Assembly: GCA_963930655.1 (NCBI GenBank)
Contig: OZ005609.1
Coordinates: forward strand, 15,635,001-15,699,000
DNA from: Myrica gale
Taxonomy: Eukaryota > Streptophyta > Magnoliopsida > Fagales > Myricaceae
Length of the DNA: 64,000 nucleotides
Direction of reading: 5' to 3'
Shown here in pieces: positions 1-10,259 of the stretch (position 1 is the stretch's first letter; each line of letters opens with the position of its first letter). A model generated the notes under the pieces. It saw only the letters and a list, made by a program, of their open reading frames with translations, did no database searches and was not told the DNA's origin. Both the position numbers and the translations under genes were made by a program.

Positions 1-244
1 ATAGAAAGAGTTGAATGAGAGAATGTTCTCGTATATTCCAGTAATTCACTTAATGATGTACACTATGAGTTATATTTATACACGAATAAGGGCGGTATAA
101 ACTTAACAAACTAACAGCATGCAGTTGAAGTAAACAGAATTAAATCAGCTGCTGCCATGTAATCTAATAGTTACCTTAGTCGGCCGCCATGAATATATTG
201 TTCTTGCCTATTGAGCACTCGCAAAATCCAATTCCTTTTAGTAA
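1..244. other. 3' flank of the pectinesterase pseudogene
   Basis: This stretch lies downstream of the original stop codon of the minus-strand pectinesterase (TAA at 245-247). It is AT-rich, and no open frame or RNA gene is evident. Any old 3' UTR would lie here, but I see no polyadenylation signal that I would call firmly. Confidence 0.4.
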
Positions 245-460
245 TTAAGGTCTTACAAGCCAAGTCAGTGGCGGAAGGAGAGGGTAGAGAACCAGGGCGG
301 TCGCTACCCATCCCCCCACCCAAAAAAAATTTTTACGTCTATTTTTTTAAAATTTTTTTTTTCATTACTTGGCCTGGGCCCCGATACCCATTGGGCCTAG
401 GCCAAGTAGATTTTTATATTGGGGCCTGTTCCCCGATACCCATTACTCCATTAGGCCCTA

Positions 461-554
461 AGGCCCGTTGTGCGTCCTGGGGCAACCAGCTAAAGCCCCG
501 ATACCCATTAGGCCCGTTGTGCGTCCTGGGGCACCCAGCTAAAGCCCCGATACC
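461..554 (+). repeat. 49-bp tandem duplication near the left hAT end
   Basis: Two nearly identical units start with AGGCCCGTTGTGCGTCCTGG at 461 and 510. They lie in the GC-rich subterminal part of the hAT element, where such elements often carry transposase-binding repeats. The binding role is inference. Confidence 0.7.
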
Positions 555-1087
555 GGCCCCTTTCGTGATCTCTCGGTCTCTCCTCTCTCACTCATAATTT
601 TTAATCTCTGCCGTTCGCCCGTTGCCCAGCTGAGCCGCCGTTGCCCGTTGCCGCCCGTTGGCCGTTTACCCCACCGCCGCGGCCCGCACCAGCCACCAGC
701 CTCCAGGTATAACTGGTCTCTCTCTCTCTCCCTCCCCTTATGACTTGTGTGCGTCTCTGGGCGACTGGGCCTCTGCGGCTCGCCGGCTCTGCCTCTGGCT
801 CTCTTCCAATTTTCCAATTTGTTGTTTTTTATTTTTGATTCTCTGAGTCAGATATGTTTCTGCTAGCACTAGCAGTCGAAGATAGGCATAGCCGCATAGC
901 ATAGTGACTGCCTCTCCCTCTCGGATTGGATAATTTGGATCATTGGTGAGTTTTCGTTCCCTTTTCATTCTCAGATTTGTTTTAGTAGTTTAAGATTTTA
1001 GGTACTTTGTGGCAGATAACGTGCTTGATTTTGCTGAGTTGGTGTTTTTGTTCGTATTGCCTGTGTTCGCTAATAGCTCATCTTTGG

Positions 1088-1278
1088 ACATAGATTTTGT
1101 GATGATGTGATCAATTGGTTAGTTGCTGAGTTGGTGTTTGAGTTGTTGAGTTGGTGTTTGATTTTGTGATGATGTGATCAATTGGTTAATTGCTCCAAGT
1201 TTTGCTGAGTTGGTGTTTGATTTTGTGATGATGTGATCAATTGGTGTTTGATTTTGCTGAGTTGGTGTTTGTTTTTGT
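1088..1278 (+). repeat. imperfect tandem repeats in the hAT leader intron
   Basis: The phrases TTTTGTGATGATGTGATCAA and GCTGAGTTGGTGTTTG alternate three to four times. This reads as slippage-type expansion within the presumed 5' leader intron of the hAT gene and has no coding content. Confidence 0.7.
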
Positions 1279-2491
1279 CTTTGATGACTTGGTTGTTTGC
1301 TGGTCTTTGGAAAATATGTATTAGATAACCGGCCATCTATGAATAGTCTGAATCCAACACACTGAGCTATCAGGTTTGTTCTTCTGACTTTGGATCCTTG
1401 TCTTCTTTTTCTTTGCTTAACATATAGAACCTTTTCTCTTCCAAATAAAAATTAACACGGAACCTGGGATAAAAATTTAAGTATTTGTGATAACAAAACG
1501 TCTCTACTGGTAAAGGGGGTCCTAGATGCAGTGACATGGGTCATAGGTGGCTAAGTGCATGATAGCCAACTGGTGCATATGTTTCCACTAAGTTTTGTAT
1601 ATTGTGACAATTCCAGACTTTGATGCATTATGAAATCCTTTCTAGAAGGCATAATATTAGCAGGATACATATACGAATGGAACATCTCAACTCTTATACT
1701 AATTTCTTGGTTTTTGGAGGGGTGTTCAATCCAGCTGCTCAATTGATTCAAAATTACATAAGCAAATCTTTACACGTACTTGTTTTACCTTTTTATACTA
1801 TGCACTCGGGTAATTTTAAGATGTGGCATTTTTTTTATGAATAGATGTGACATTATTTATATGTAATTATGCAGTTCTTTATCGATTGTTATGATTAAAC
1901 TAGATAAACTGTTGGGAAGTGGTACTTCCTATGCCCTGTTTGGCTGTATCTTTGACTTAATTGCCTGAAAAGAGCCGCCATAGATGTTCATGTCACCACC
2001 CTGGAATACTTCTTGTGCCTGTGGGGCAGTTTTTCCTATAGGGCATTAAATGTGAAAGTGTTCGTGTCTGCCATCCCTAATCATGCTAGTATTTGATTTC
2101 TAGGATTTGGGCTCTTCACATGATGCATTCCATTACTGTCAGTAAGGTTTACAAAATACTGTTTGTGAAATCAGCTGCATTAATATCGTCTTCTGGGGTC
2201 CTTGCTTTTCCATTAACATCTAATATCTGATCTTTCACTAGAATTAGATATTATGTACCAGAGTAACAAAAGTTCTCTAGTCTTCCAATTCTGGATGGTA
2301 ACATTTGCTGGGCTTTTGCATATTTGATTGATTGCATTCTCTGGAGAGTGTAAACTTATTGCTTACAGGGCATCTAATACATTTATTAAACTAAATTATT
2401 TGTTAAACTAATGGAGATATTTGTTAAAAGCTAGCATTGACCAGTTTATTAGTGACTATTGATTAGTTTTCATTTTTGTTTTGTTTAGATA

Positions 2492-4931
2492 ATGGATAAG
2501 TGAGTGGTAAGAAAGCCACGCAGCGTGGAGTCGTCGAATACTCCCAACGTGGCTACTAATTCTGAAACGGATAGTAGTTCAAAAAGACCTCGCATTATGT
2601 TTAGTCCGAATGATGTTATTGCTGACCCAGGTCCACACACGGGCACGATCAAGAGAATGCTTATCGCATTCGTTTAACAGCGGTTTTAGATGCCATTCGT
2701 TATCTTTTGGGGCAAGGATTAGCTTTTCGTGGTCATGATGAGTCCGAGAGTTCAATAAGGAAGGGCAATTTTCTCGAGCTTTTGAACGTGTTTTGCCAAC
2801 GTGATGAAAAGGTTGCTAAGACACTTAACACTAATGCTCCTGGAAACAACCAAATGACTTCTCCAAAAGTGCAAAAAGAAATGGTGAGTGCTTGTGCAGC
2901 TCAAACCACACTTGCCATTATTAAAGAAATTGGGGATAAATTTTATTCTCTTATAGTTGATGAGTCTCGAGATAATTCAGTGAAGGAGCAAATGACAGTG
3001 GTTTTGAGATATGTAGACATACGTGGACACGTGATTGAAAGGTTTCTTGGTGTGGAACATATTCTTGATACTTGCTCTGAATCTTTGAAAAAAGCTATAG
3101 ATAAATTGTTTGCAAGACATGGATTGTCAATATCTAGATTGAGAGGTCAAGGGTATGATGGGGTATCCAACATGCGAGGCGAGTTCAATGGGTTGAAAGC
3201 GCTAATTTTGAGGGATAATCCTTCTGCTACGTATATCCATTTTTTTGCTCACCAACTTCAATTGGTTATTGTGGATATTACAAAGAATAACTTGCAAGTT
3301 GGTGAGTTTTTTTATTATACTTCCAAGATTATGAATATGGTCGGAGCTTCATGGAAAAGGAAAGATGCTCTTCGGCAAAGTTGTCATGAGAAGATAGTGG
3401 AGCGGTTGGACAAGGGAGAGATTTCTAGTGGAAGGGGCAAAAATCAAGAAACCAGTCTCGCACGACCAGATGATTATTATATTTCATTACAATACTAATA
3501 GACCATTTAATTTTTTTTTTAAATTTTTTTTATAGTTTTATAATTCCTATAATATTGTAGGTGACACTCGTTGGGGTTCATATCACCTTACAATAATCCA
3601 TCTCTTCACTATGTGGTCATCAGTATTGGAAGTGCTTGAAGACATAAAAGAGGATGATACTCTATCAGAACAAAGATCACTGGCTATGAGTTTGATGGAT
3701 AAGATGGAAAGTTTTGAGTTTGTATTCGTTATGCATCTGTTGAAGAATATAATGGGAATTGCAAACGAATTGTCACAAGCCTTACAACGAAAAGATCAAG
3801 ATATTGTTAATGCTATGGGTTTGGTTGAAGTTGTGAAGGAACAGTTGCAAGAATTGAGAGAGATAGAATGGGATGGTTTTTGGAAGAAGTTAAAACTTTT
3901 TGTGTTGATAACTCTATTAGTGTGCCGAATATGGAAGACATCATACCAATTCGTAGTCGTTCGAGGCGTGGAGGGCAACCTATTACTTATTTCCATCATT
4001 TTCGTGTGGAAGTGTTTTGCCAGGTTATTGATTTGATCATTCAGGAGAGGGATAATTGGTTCACAGAGGCAAGTACAGAACTACTTCTTTGCATAGCATG
4101 TCTTGATCCAAAAAACTCATTCTCAGCGTTTGATCATGTTAAGTTATGTCGTCTTGCTGAGCTTTATCCAGAAGATTTCACAGTAGATGATCGTTTGATA
4201 CTTAAAAGTCAGCTTAATACATATATTAGAGATGTTAGAAAAATTGATGCATTTTCTAGACAACTTATAGAAAGGGAGACTGCTCAATGAGAACAAAGAA
4301 GTAAGAGCATTGGCTCAGAGAGCTCATAGCTCAAGCAAGGGAAGAGTAGGATATCTTAGTTAGGTTGCTCATCGGGGACTGAACTGGAATATCATCCTCG
4401 TGCTCGACATCATCCCTCGCTCTGGCCTTCCCAGCTGGCAAGGGAACAAGAGAGAGGAACTCATAGCTCACACCTCAGAGAGCTCACACCTCTTAGGTGC
4501 TTTGGCTTAGCGAGGAAAGAGTGAGGTACTTCGCTTGGGTTCGCTTAGCTCGCAAAATCACATGCAAAGATAGGAGAATCACCAGTCTTATTGGCGAATT
4601 CCCAGTCTTTAGACTTCAAGATATTGGAGATCTTGCTGTGAAGATGGTTAAGACAAAAAAGAACACTTTGTTTCCATTAGTTTATCGACTTATTGAGTTG
4701 ACATTGGTCTTACCAGTTGCGACTGCATCCGTTGAAAGAGTGTTTTCTGCAATGAAGATCATTAAAAGTGATTTGCGTAATAGGATGAGAGACGATTGGA
4801 TGAATGACTGCATGATAGTGTACATTGAGCAAGAAGTTTTTAAAACTATTGAGAACGAAGCCATTTTGCAGCATTTTCAGAAGATGCAAAGTCGTAGGAT
4901 ACAATTGTCATCTTTCAGTTCCAGTACATAG
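2492..4931 (+). pseudogene. hAT transposase (DUF4371 / hAT dimerisation type), broken
   Basis: The gene resembles the TTF-type zinc-finger/ZMYM1-like transposases of plants. It starts ATG at 2492 just after a splice acceptor, but the fourth codon is TGA. The opening NLS-like stretch (KRPRIMFSPNDVIADPG) passes directly to the core, so the TTF zinc finger is missing. The core (about 2674-3469) has YSLIVDESRDNSV and RGQGYDGVSNMRGEFNG. A 91-bp intron (3470-3560) ends in TTGTAG before GDTRWGSY; its donor now reads AT instead of GT. A frame slip lies near 3870. A 348-bp insertion interrupts the region before the dimerisation domain, which ends the gene (PLVYRLIELTLVLPVATASV, ERVFSAMKIIKSDLRNRM, to 4931). 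At least four lesions make the product non-functional. Confidence 0.9.
4262..4614. mobile_element. 348-bp foreign insert in the hAT transposase, flanked by TAGAC
   Basis: The pentamer TAGAC stands at 4257-4261 and again at 4610-4614. Across it the transposase reads DAFS-R-LQDIGDLAV in one frame if the insert is ignored, so the insertion came with a 5-bp duplication. The insert has repeated GAGAGCTCA / AGCTCAC words and no terminal inverted repeat that I can see. Its source family is unknown. A short non-autonomous LTR-type or repair-filler origin would both fit. Confidence 0.6.
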
Positions 4932-5096
4932 TATGATACATGTATTCTAATATTTTTAATGATTTTAGTCTTTCATTTTCGACATTGTAACTCTAAGACA
5001 ATTTTTTGTATTACGAAAGAATTTTTTTTCTTATCATTTTGCCTTTAAAGTTCGACACCCATAGATTTCAATCCTGGTTCCGCCACTGAGCCAAGT

Positions 5097-6082
5097 ATCG
5101 CCTTCAACATAGCGAATCCCAATAAAAGGCATAGCATCTTCATAGGTCAGCATTCGCGCCCAAGGCACCCTTCCAGTTAAGTTGGCCGCTCCTGGTCCAC
5201 TGCACTTGTATTCTCCGTACTACACTCCTCTGCAAGAGCCCAAAGAGCAGCGGAGTAATTAGCAACTCTTAAAATTAATGTATGTTTGGGGGTGCTGGAT
5301 TCCTAAATATCAGTGTCGCATCTAACGTGTGAAGCAGCATAAGGGATAAAATACATGTTTGAGGTACTGAATTGAGCTTACAGGTCCCGCTTTTGATCGC
5401 CCCAATCGCTCCACCCTTGGGGAAGAACAATATTGTCCAAGAATGTGTACGAGAAAACAACCCTCGAATAGTCACCCCATGCTCTACCAAGGAAGACACT
5501 GCCACTCCCCGTAACCACACTATCTTTGAAGGAAAACCCACTTACCAATGAGGCATTGGTGCGTTTTTGTGCTGTGACGGAGGCCACCTTCTTGGCTATG
5601 GAGTTTAAGTAGCACCTCTGCCCATCCATAAAATTAGGCTAGTCAGTCATCGTACCAAGGCAAGGCCTTGTCCTTTTCAAAATCCTGGACTTCTAGGAAT
5701 CATAAACATCTCTTTTTAGGCCCATATTAGTACTGTGATCAGAGAATGGAGATATCTTCATCTAATGAATTCGAATCCCACTGGTCCTGGATTGGCTACC
5801 AACACAAGGCCTAGGCCCATCCAAATCACTGTCCTATGTCATAATCCACGCATATGATTAATAATAAACTGATCTGACCTCATAAAGGGATCTGCCGTAG
5901 CCAAAAATGAAGTCCACTGAGCCCTGGAAAAAGCAATTATTAAAGTAGTGAAGGCCCTTGTGATCATATAGAGTGTCTTGAGTCCCATAGAAGCTGCAGT
6001 TATAGAATGCTACCTTGGTCCCAGAAATACGAAGCGCCACGCCTTGTCCTCCAAGGGATCCAATTTCATGTGGAGCTGTGTT
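5097..6082 (-). pseudogene. pectinesterase exons 3-5 block
   Basis: Exon 3 (5879-6082) encodes 68 residues from [10 protein letters not shown] to GYGRSLYE. Exon 4 (5382-5617) begins RCYLNSIAKK and ends in GDQKRD. Exon 5 (5097-5229) holds YGEYKCSGPG, RVPWARMLTYEDAMPFIG and VEGDTW. Introns are 5618-5878 and 5230-5381. The premature TAG is the third codon of exon 5. Apart from that stop the frame is clean, so the loss may be recent or allelic. Confidence 0.87.
5237..5381. other. pectinesterase intron 4 and flank
   Basis: This is AT-rich intron sequence between exons 4 and 5 of the pectinesterase pseudogene. No other feature is seen. Confidence 0.5.
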
Positions 6083-6403
6083 CTACTTTCACAGAATTAG
6101 ACATCGTGTGATGCAAATTTAATTTAGTAACTGTATGTTTTGTCCTAATGACAGCCAGACTTAAAAAATTTTTAAAAAATGATTCATCAGACATGAAGTA
6201 CAAGGGCCACGTTGCAATTTGCTTGAAATTTTTATCTATTTGGTCCGGTTTAGGAAGCCGTGAACTTCTGTGGTATTTTCTTTTGGACTTTCTCGACGTT
6301 TGAAGCGGAACTGGCATCTTTGTCTAGCTACGTTGACATACGGCATGTGACATGCAGCACATGCTTGTACTTAATTTGTTAATTACAAGACAGAAACCGT
6401 TGC

Positions 6404-9400
6404 TGTGAGACCCCGATTATTTCCTATGTTATTTCTTATGTAGTAGCTTTTAATTTTCGATGAATTAGCTTTAATTTTATTATGGGGTCATATTTTTGGC
6501 CAATGTATGGCCTAAGCTTTATGTTATGGTACATTAATTAAAATGAGATTTTATTTCATGAAATTTCCTAAATAATTTTCTTGTCATTTTTATGCAAAAC
6601 TTAAATTATATTTTCCTAGGAGCCGAAATTTGCAAGGTAAGTTCTCTCTTATGAATTTATATTTTTACATTTGCCTAGTATGCTTCATAATCCATAAAAT
6701 TTAATTATGATTAGAGATTTTTATTTATAGGCCGAAAATAATTAATGGGATAAAATCATGAATTTCTTTTAAGAATTTATTGAATATTCTTGTGTCATTA
6801 ATATGTGGCATATATTATTATTATATGACCTAAATTAATAAGTTGAATTGTCATTAGAATATTAAATGATAAGTTACTAGGCATATGATAAGGTTTAAGA
6901 GAGATTAAAATGATAAGTACACTTGCTTATCATAGTGATAAACAAGCATAATGATAAGTTAGGGAAACTTTTTAGGTGATAAGTCATTGTGGCTATTGTA
7001 GAGATAGGCTAGAGCCATTATCATAAGATAAGAGATCATGCTTATGAAATGATAAGCTAAGTGATTGAACTAGATAAGCTAGAGAGTTTATAAGAGATAA
7101 GTTAGGTGGAGTAGTAACTAAGTTGAAGGTTAGTTGCATTTCAAATGTGGGAGTAACTAAGTTGGTTGGAATTCAACCAAACAACATAAAAGAGAAGGCT
7201 TCTACGTGAAGTGCATGAGGAGAAGGGAAAAAGCCAAGAGTTAATTGCCCATGTGAGGTTGTAAGAAGTGTAAGAGGTGCATTTATGTGACAAGACAACT
7301 CAATGGAAGTGAAAAGAGAGAAAAAGCAAAGGAGAAAGAGTGAATCACGTATGGATCAAGAGGGAAAGAGCAGAGAGAAATCAATGCAAGGTCATGCTTT
7401 AGGAGACAAGAGTTGATGTGAGGAAAAAGGGTGAAAAGAAGAGAGAGAAGAAAGGATTTATGCTTGGTCGACCAAGGCCCCAATTCACCCTCTTTTCTTC
7501 ATTTTCTCTCTCTTGTCATCTCAACATCTCAAGTCATGTGTCATAACTCACCTTGGGAGACTCATTCTCTCACACTTCACAATTGATTTTGCATTGGCCG
7601 AACCTCACCATTTCACTTCACTCTCCAATTCTCCCTCACTTGGCCGAATACTTCATTTGCTCTCAACCCTCTCATTTTCCTCTCTTGACCGAACCACTCA
7701 TCTAAGCTCAAGTCTTGCTCTTTTCCTCTTGCATTCTAAATCACACTCCAAAAGCTCAAGTTTAGACCTCTCCTTGTGGTGACCGAAATATCTCCTTGTG
7801 CAACACAATTTTCTTCTTTGAAAACCCTACTCATTAGCCTCCTTCCTCTTGAAGTTTTTATGGTGGGGGAAAAATATGGTAAGCTTGAATGATTAGTTCA
7901 TTTCCATTAGAACTAATCATTCAAGCTTACCATATTTTTCCCCCACCATAAAACCCACCTTAGCACCTCAAATCAAGCTTGAATCTTCTCTAAGGAGGGT
8001 GAACCGAAACTTGGAAGAAGAAAGAGTTTTGGGTAAAAGTTTGGTGAAGGTAGAGGTAGGCTTGATTCTATTTAGTGTTCTTGCCTAAAGTTTTTCATAA
8101 GTACTAACCTAGGGTATTTTATTGTGCTAGGTACTCAAGCTTGTGATAATCATCAAGGTAAGACCAAAGATGTGATATGTTGTGCTTGGCCGAATGTATG
8201 TGGGATATTTCCTTAGATCTATTATTGTTGAAGTTCCTAAAGTGTAGATCTAATGTTGTTGGGTGTATATGATGAAGATATGAAGTTAAGACATGCTAGT
8301 TAGGTTATAAAATGCAAAGGGAAGTGCATGTTGCGATTTTGGCATGAAAGGTGTGATATTTGGTGATTGGCCGAACCATGTGTACCCTAGATCTTCAAGT
8401 ATGATTTTGTACATGTGTAGGTTTGTTGGTTGGCCATAAAATGTGTAAGTTTGACAACCTTATGCATGGTGTTAAGCATGAAATATAGAAGATGCATGCA
8501 AATCAAAAGATTCAAAAGAAAACCTAATTATTTTGTGACTAATAGGTGTTGGCCGATTATGATGTGTTGTTGGATCTTGAGTTTGTTTTGTGATTGTAGA
8601 TCCTAGGTTGTGAATATGAGAAATGGAGGATGAGATCACCATTGGAGTTGAAATTGTAACCAAAGAACACATGAACTTAATGTTGGCCGAATGACCTAAT
8701 GATAGGAAACCCTAATTGCAAGCTTATAATAGATGAAAATATATTCACATGTGATGGATACATAAAATTAGGGTTATGATTAAATAAGTTAGAAGTTTTA
8801 AGCTCAATCATAAAACCCGTCATATTAGTAAGAGAAAAACATAAATGATAAGTTAAAGATCCGGATTAAATGAATTAGCAAAGTTTTATGGTGTTAAGTA
8901 TTGATTGAAGAAATTACCTAGGTTGGCCGAAACTTAGGGTAAATTAGATAGCCATATTTTCGGGTTTCATAGAAGTTTAATGTTAAGCTAAAGATTAATT
9001 ATGATTAGGTTTAGTAATTGGTGAATTTAAAGACTTTTAGTGTAATGTATGTAATAGGAGAAAGATTAAGATTTAATTAAAGTATAATTAGCTTGCTAGA
9101 TTAGAAAATTTAATAAGATTACTTAATAAAGAATTCTATATAAAACTTTTAATAATATTAAATTTTCAGAAATATATCTTTGGTTGATAACCGATTTTAA
9201 AATGCAAATATTTATTTTATTGATTACGTACTTATTTCTTAATGCTAAGAAACGTTTAAATCGCTTGTAGGCGATCTACGTGTCTTTATACATTATCAAG
9301 GAGACCAAGTGTAAGTGGAATTTGTAAGTGGAAACCGTAAGTAGTTCTTTTCAAAACTGGGATGACACACTGCATCGTTTCATGAACAAGCATGAGATTT

Positions 9401-10220
9401 TGATCGAGCATAACATGACATGTGCATTGCATGAATTTTTCTAAAGAGAATTTTTATGCAATGATTTTATGAAAAGATTATGGAAAGTTTATGAAACGAT
9501 AAGTTAAGTCAAGGGGCACTGGTCGGTACCGTACCATCAAGATGGACTCCCATACCGAAGGACGAATGCGAGAAGGATGGGTGAATCCAAGAGGCTGTGC
9601 GAACCACACTGAAGGACATTGAGAAGGTGTGGGCCTCCAAGTGTCATGTGTAGCCACTGAAGGACGAATGCGAGAAGGTGTGCTAGCTTGACCGAATGAA
9701 AGGTCTCCAAGGGAAATCGGGGACGGTTCCAAAGGGAACGCACAACCCAGACTTCAAGGGTTAAATGGAACGTTAAGCCCACAAGTATGAATAAGTGATT
9801 CTCAAGGGCCAATTTCAAGAACAAGTATGAAAGAAATATTTTCAAGGGCCTGGGGTCGAATTTAAGCAAAGAGCATATGCATATCCATGACACGCATATG
9901 CATCACGAATCAAGTTTCTTTTTCATGATTAAGCAAGCATAAGTCAAGAGCATGTTTCAAATTATGTTTTTTCCTTACTGAGTCTTTTTGACTCACGTTT
10001 TTAAAATTGTGTCATTCCAGATGCCTCAGGTGAAGAGAGTCAGGAGGACTATCTGACATAGAAGGACAAGGATTATGTTCATAATTTTGATGATAGTGAC
10101 TTGATCGATGAGATCCGTCACTAGTTGGGTTTTAATATGTTATATATGTTTTGTATGCAAACTTAATGAGAACCCTGATTATGTTAAGATTTAGCTCGTA
10201 TCCCTCGTGATCCTGTACGT
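6404..10220 (+). repeat. left end repeat of the Ty3 element
   Basis: Sequence from about 7830 onward matches the right end repeat closely (for example the GGCCGAATGTATGTGGGATA phrase near 8191 and 15501). It is rich in the word TTGGCCGA and in AT tracts. The left boundary is fixed by the target duplication; the right boundary is approximate. Confidence 0.8.
7856..7953. repeat. long perfect palindrome with 44-bp arms
   Basis: The arms 7856-7899 and 7910-7953 are exact reverse complements around a 10-base loop. The left arm contains GGTAAGCTTGAATGATTAG. It lies within the left end repeat of the Ty3 element and could fold into a very stable hairpin as DNA or RNA. Confidence 0.9.
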
Positions 10221-10259
10221 ACAATGGCAAAGGAGATGCCATACTTGCAGAAAATTGGC

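Larger units (their letters stand above)
266..5088 (+). mobile_element. hAT-superfamily DNA transposon, complete ends, dead transposase
   Basis: The element is bounded by 11-bp terminal inverted repeats CAGTGGCGGAA (266-276 and, inverted, 5078-5088). Perfect 8-bp target duplications AGCCAAGT lie at 258-265 and 5089-5096, the hAT hallmark. Length is 4,823 bases. It carries one transposase gene with a long 5' leader that looks spliced (donor after CCTCCAG near 704, acceptor before 2488). The target was the last exon of the pectinesterase. The transposase is decayed, so present movement would depend on a related active copy. Confidence 0.93.
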
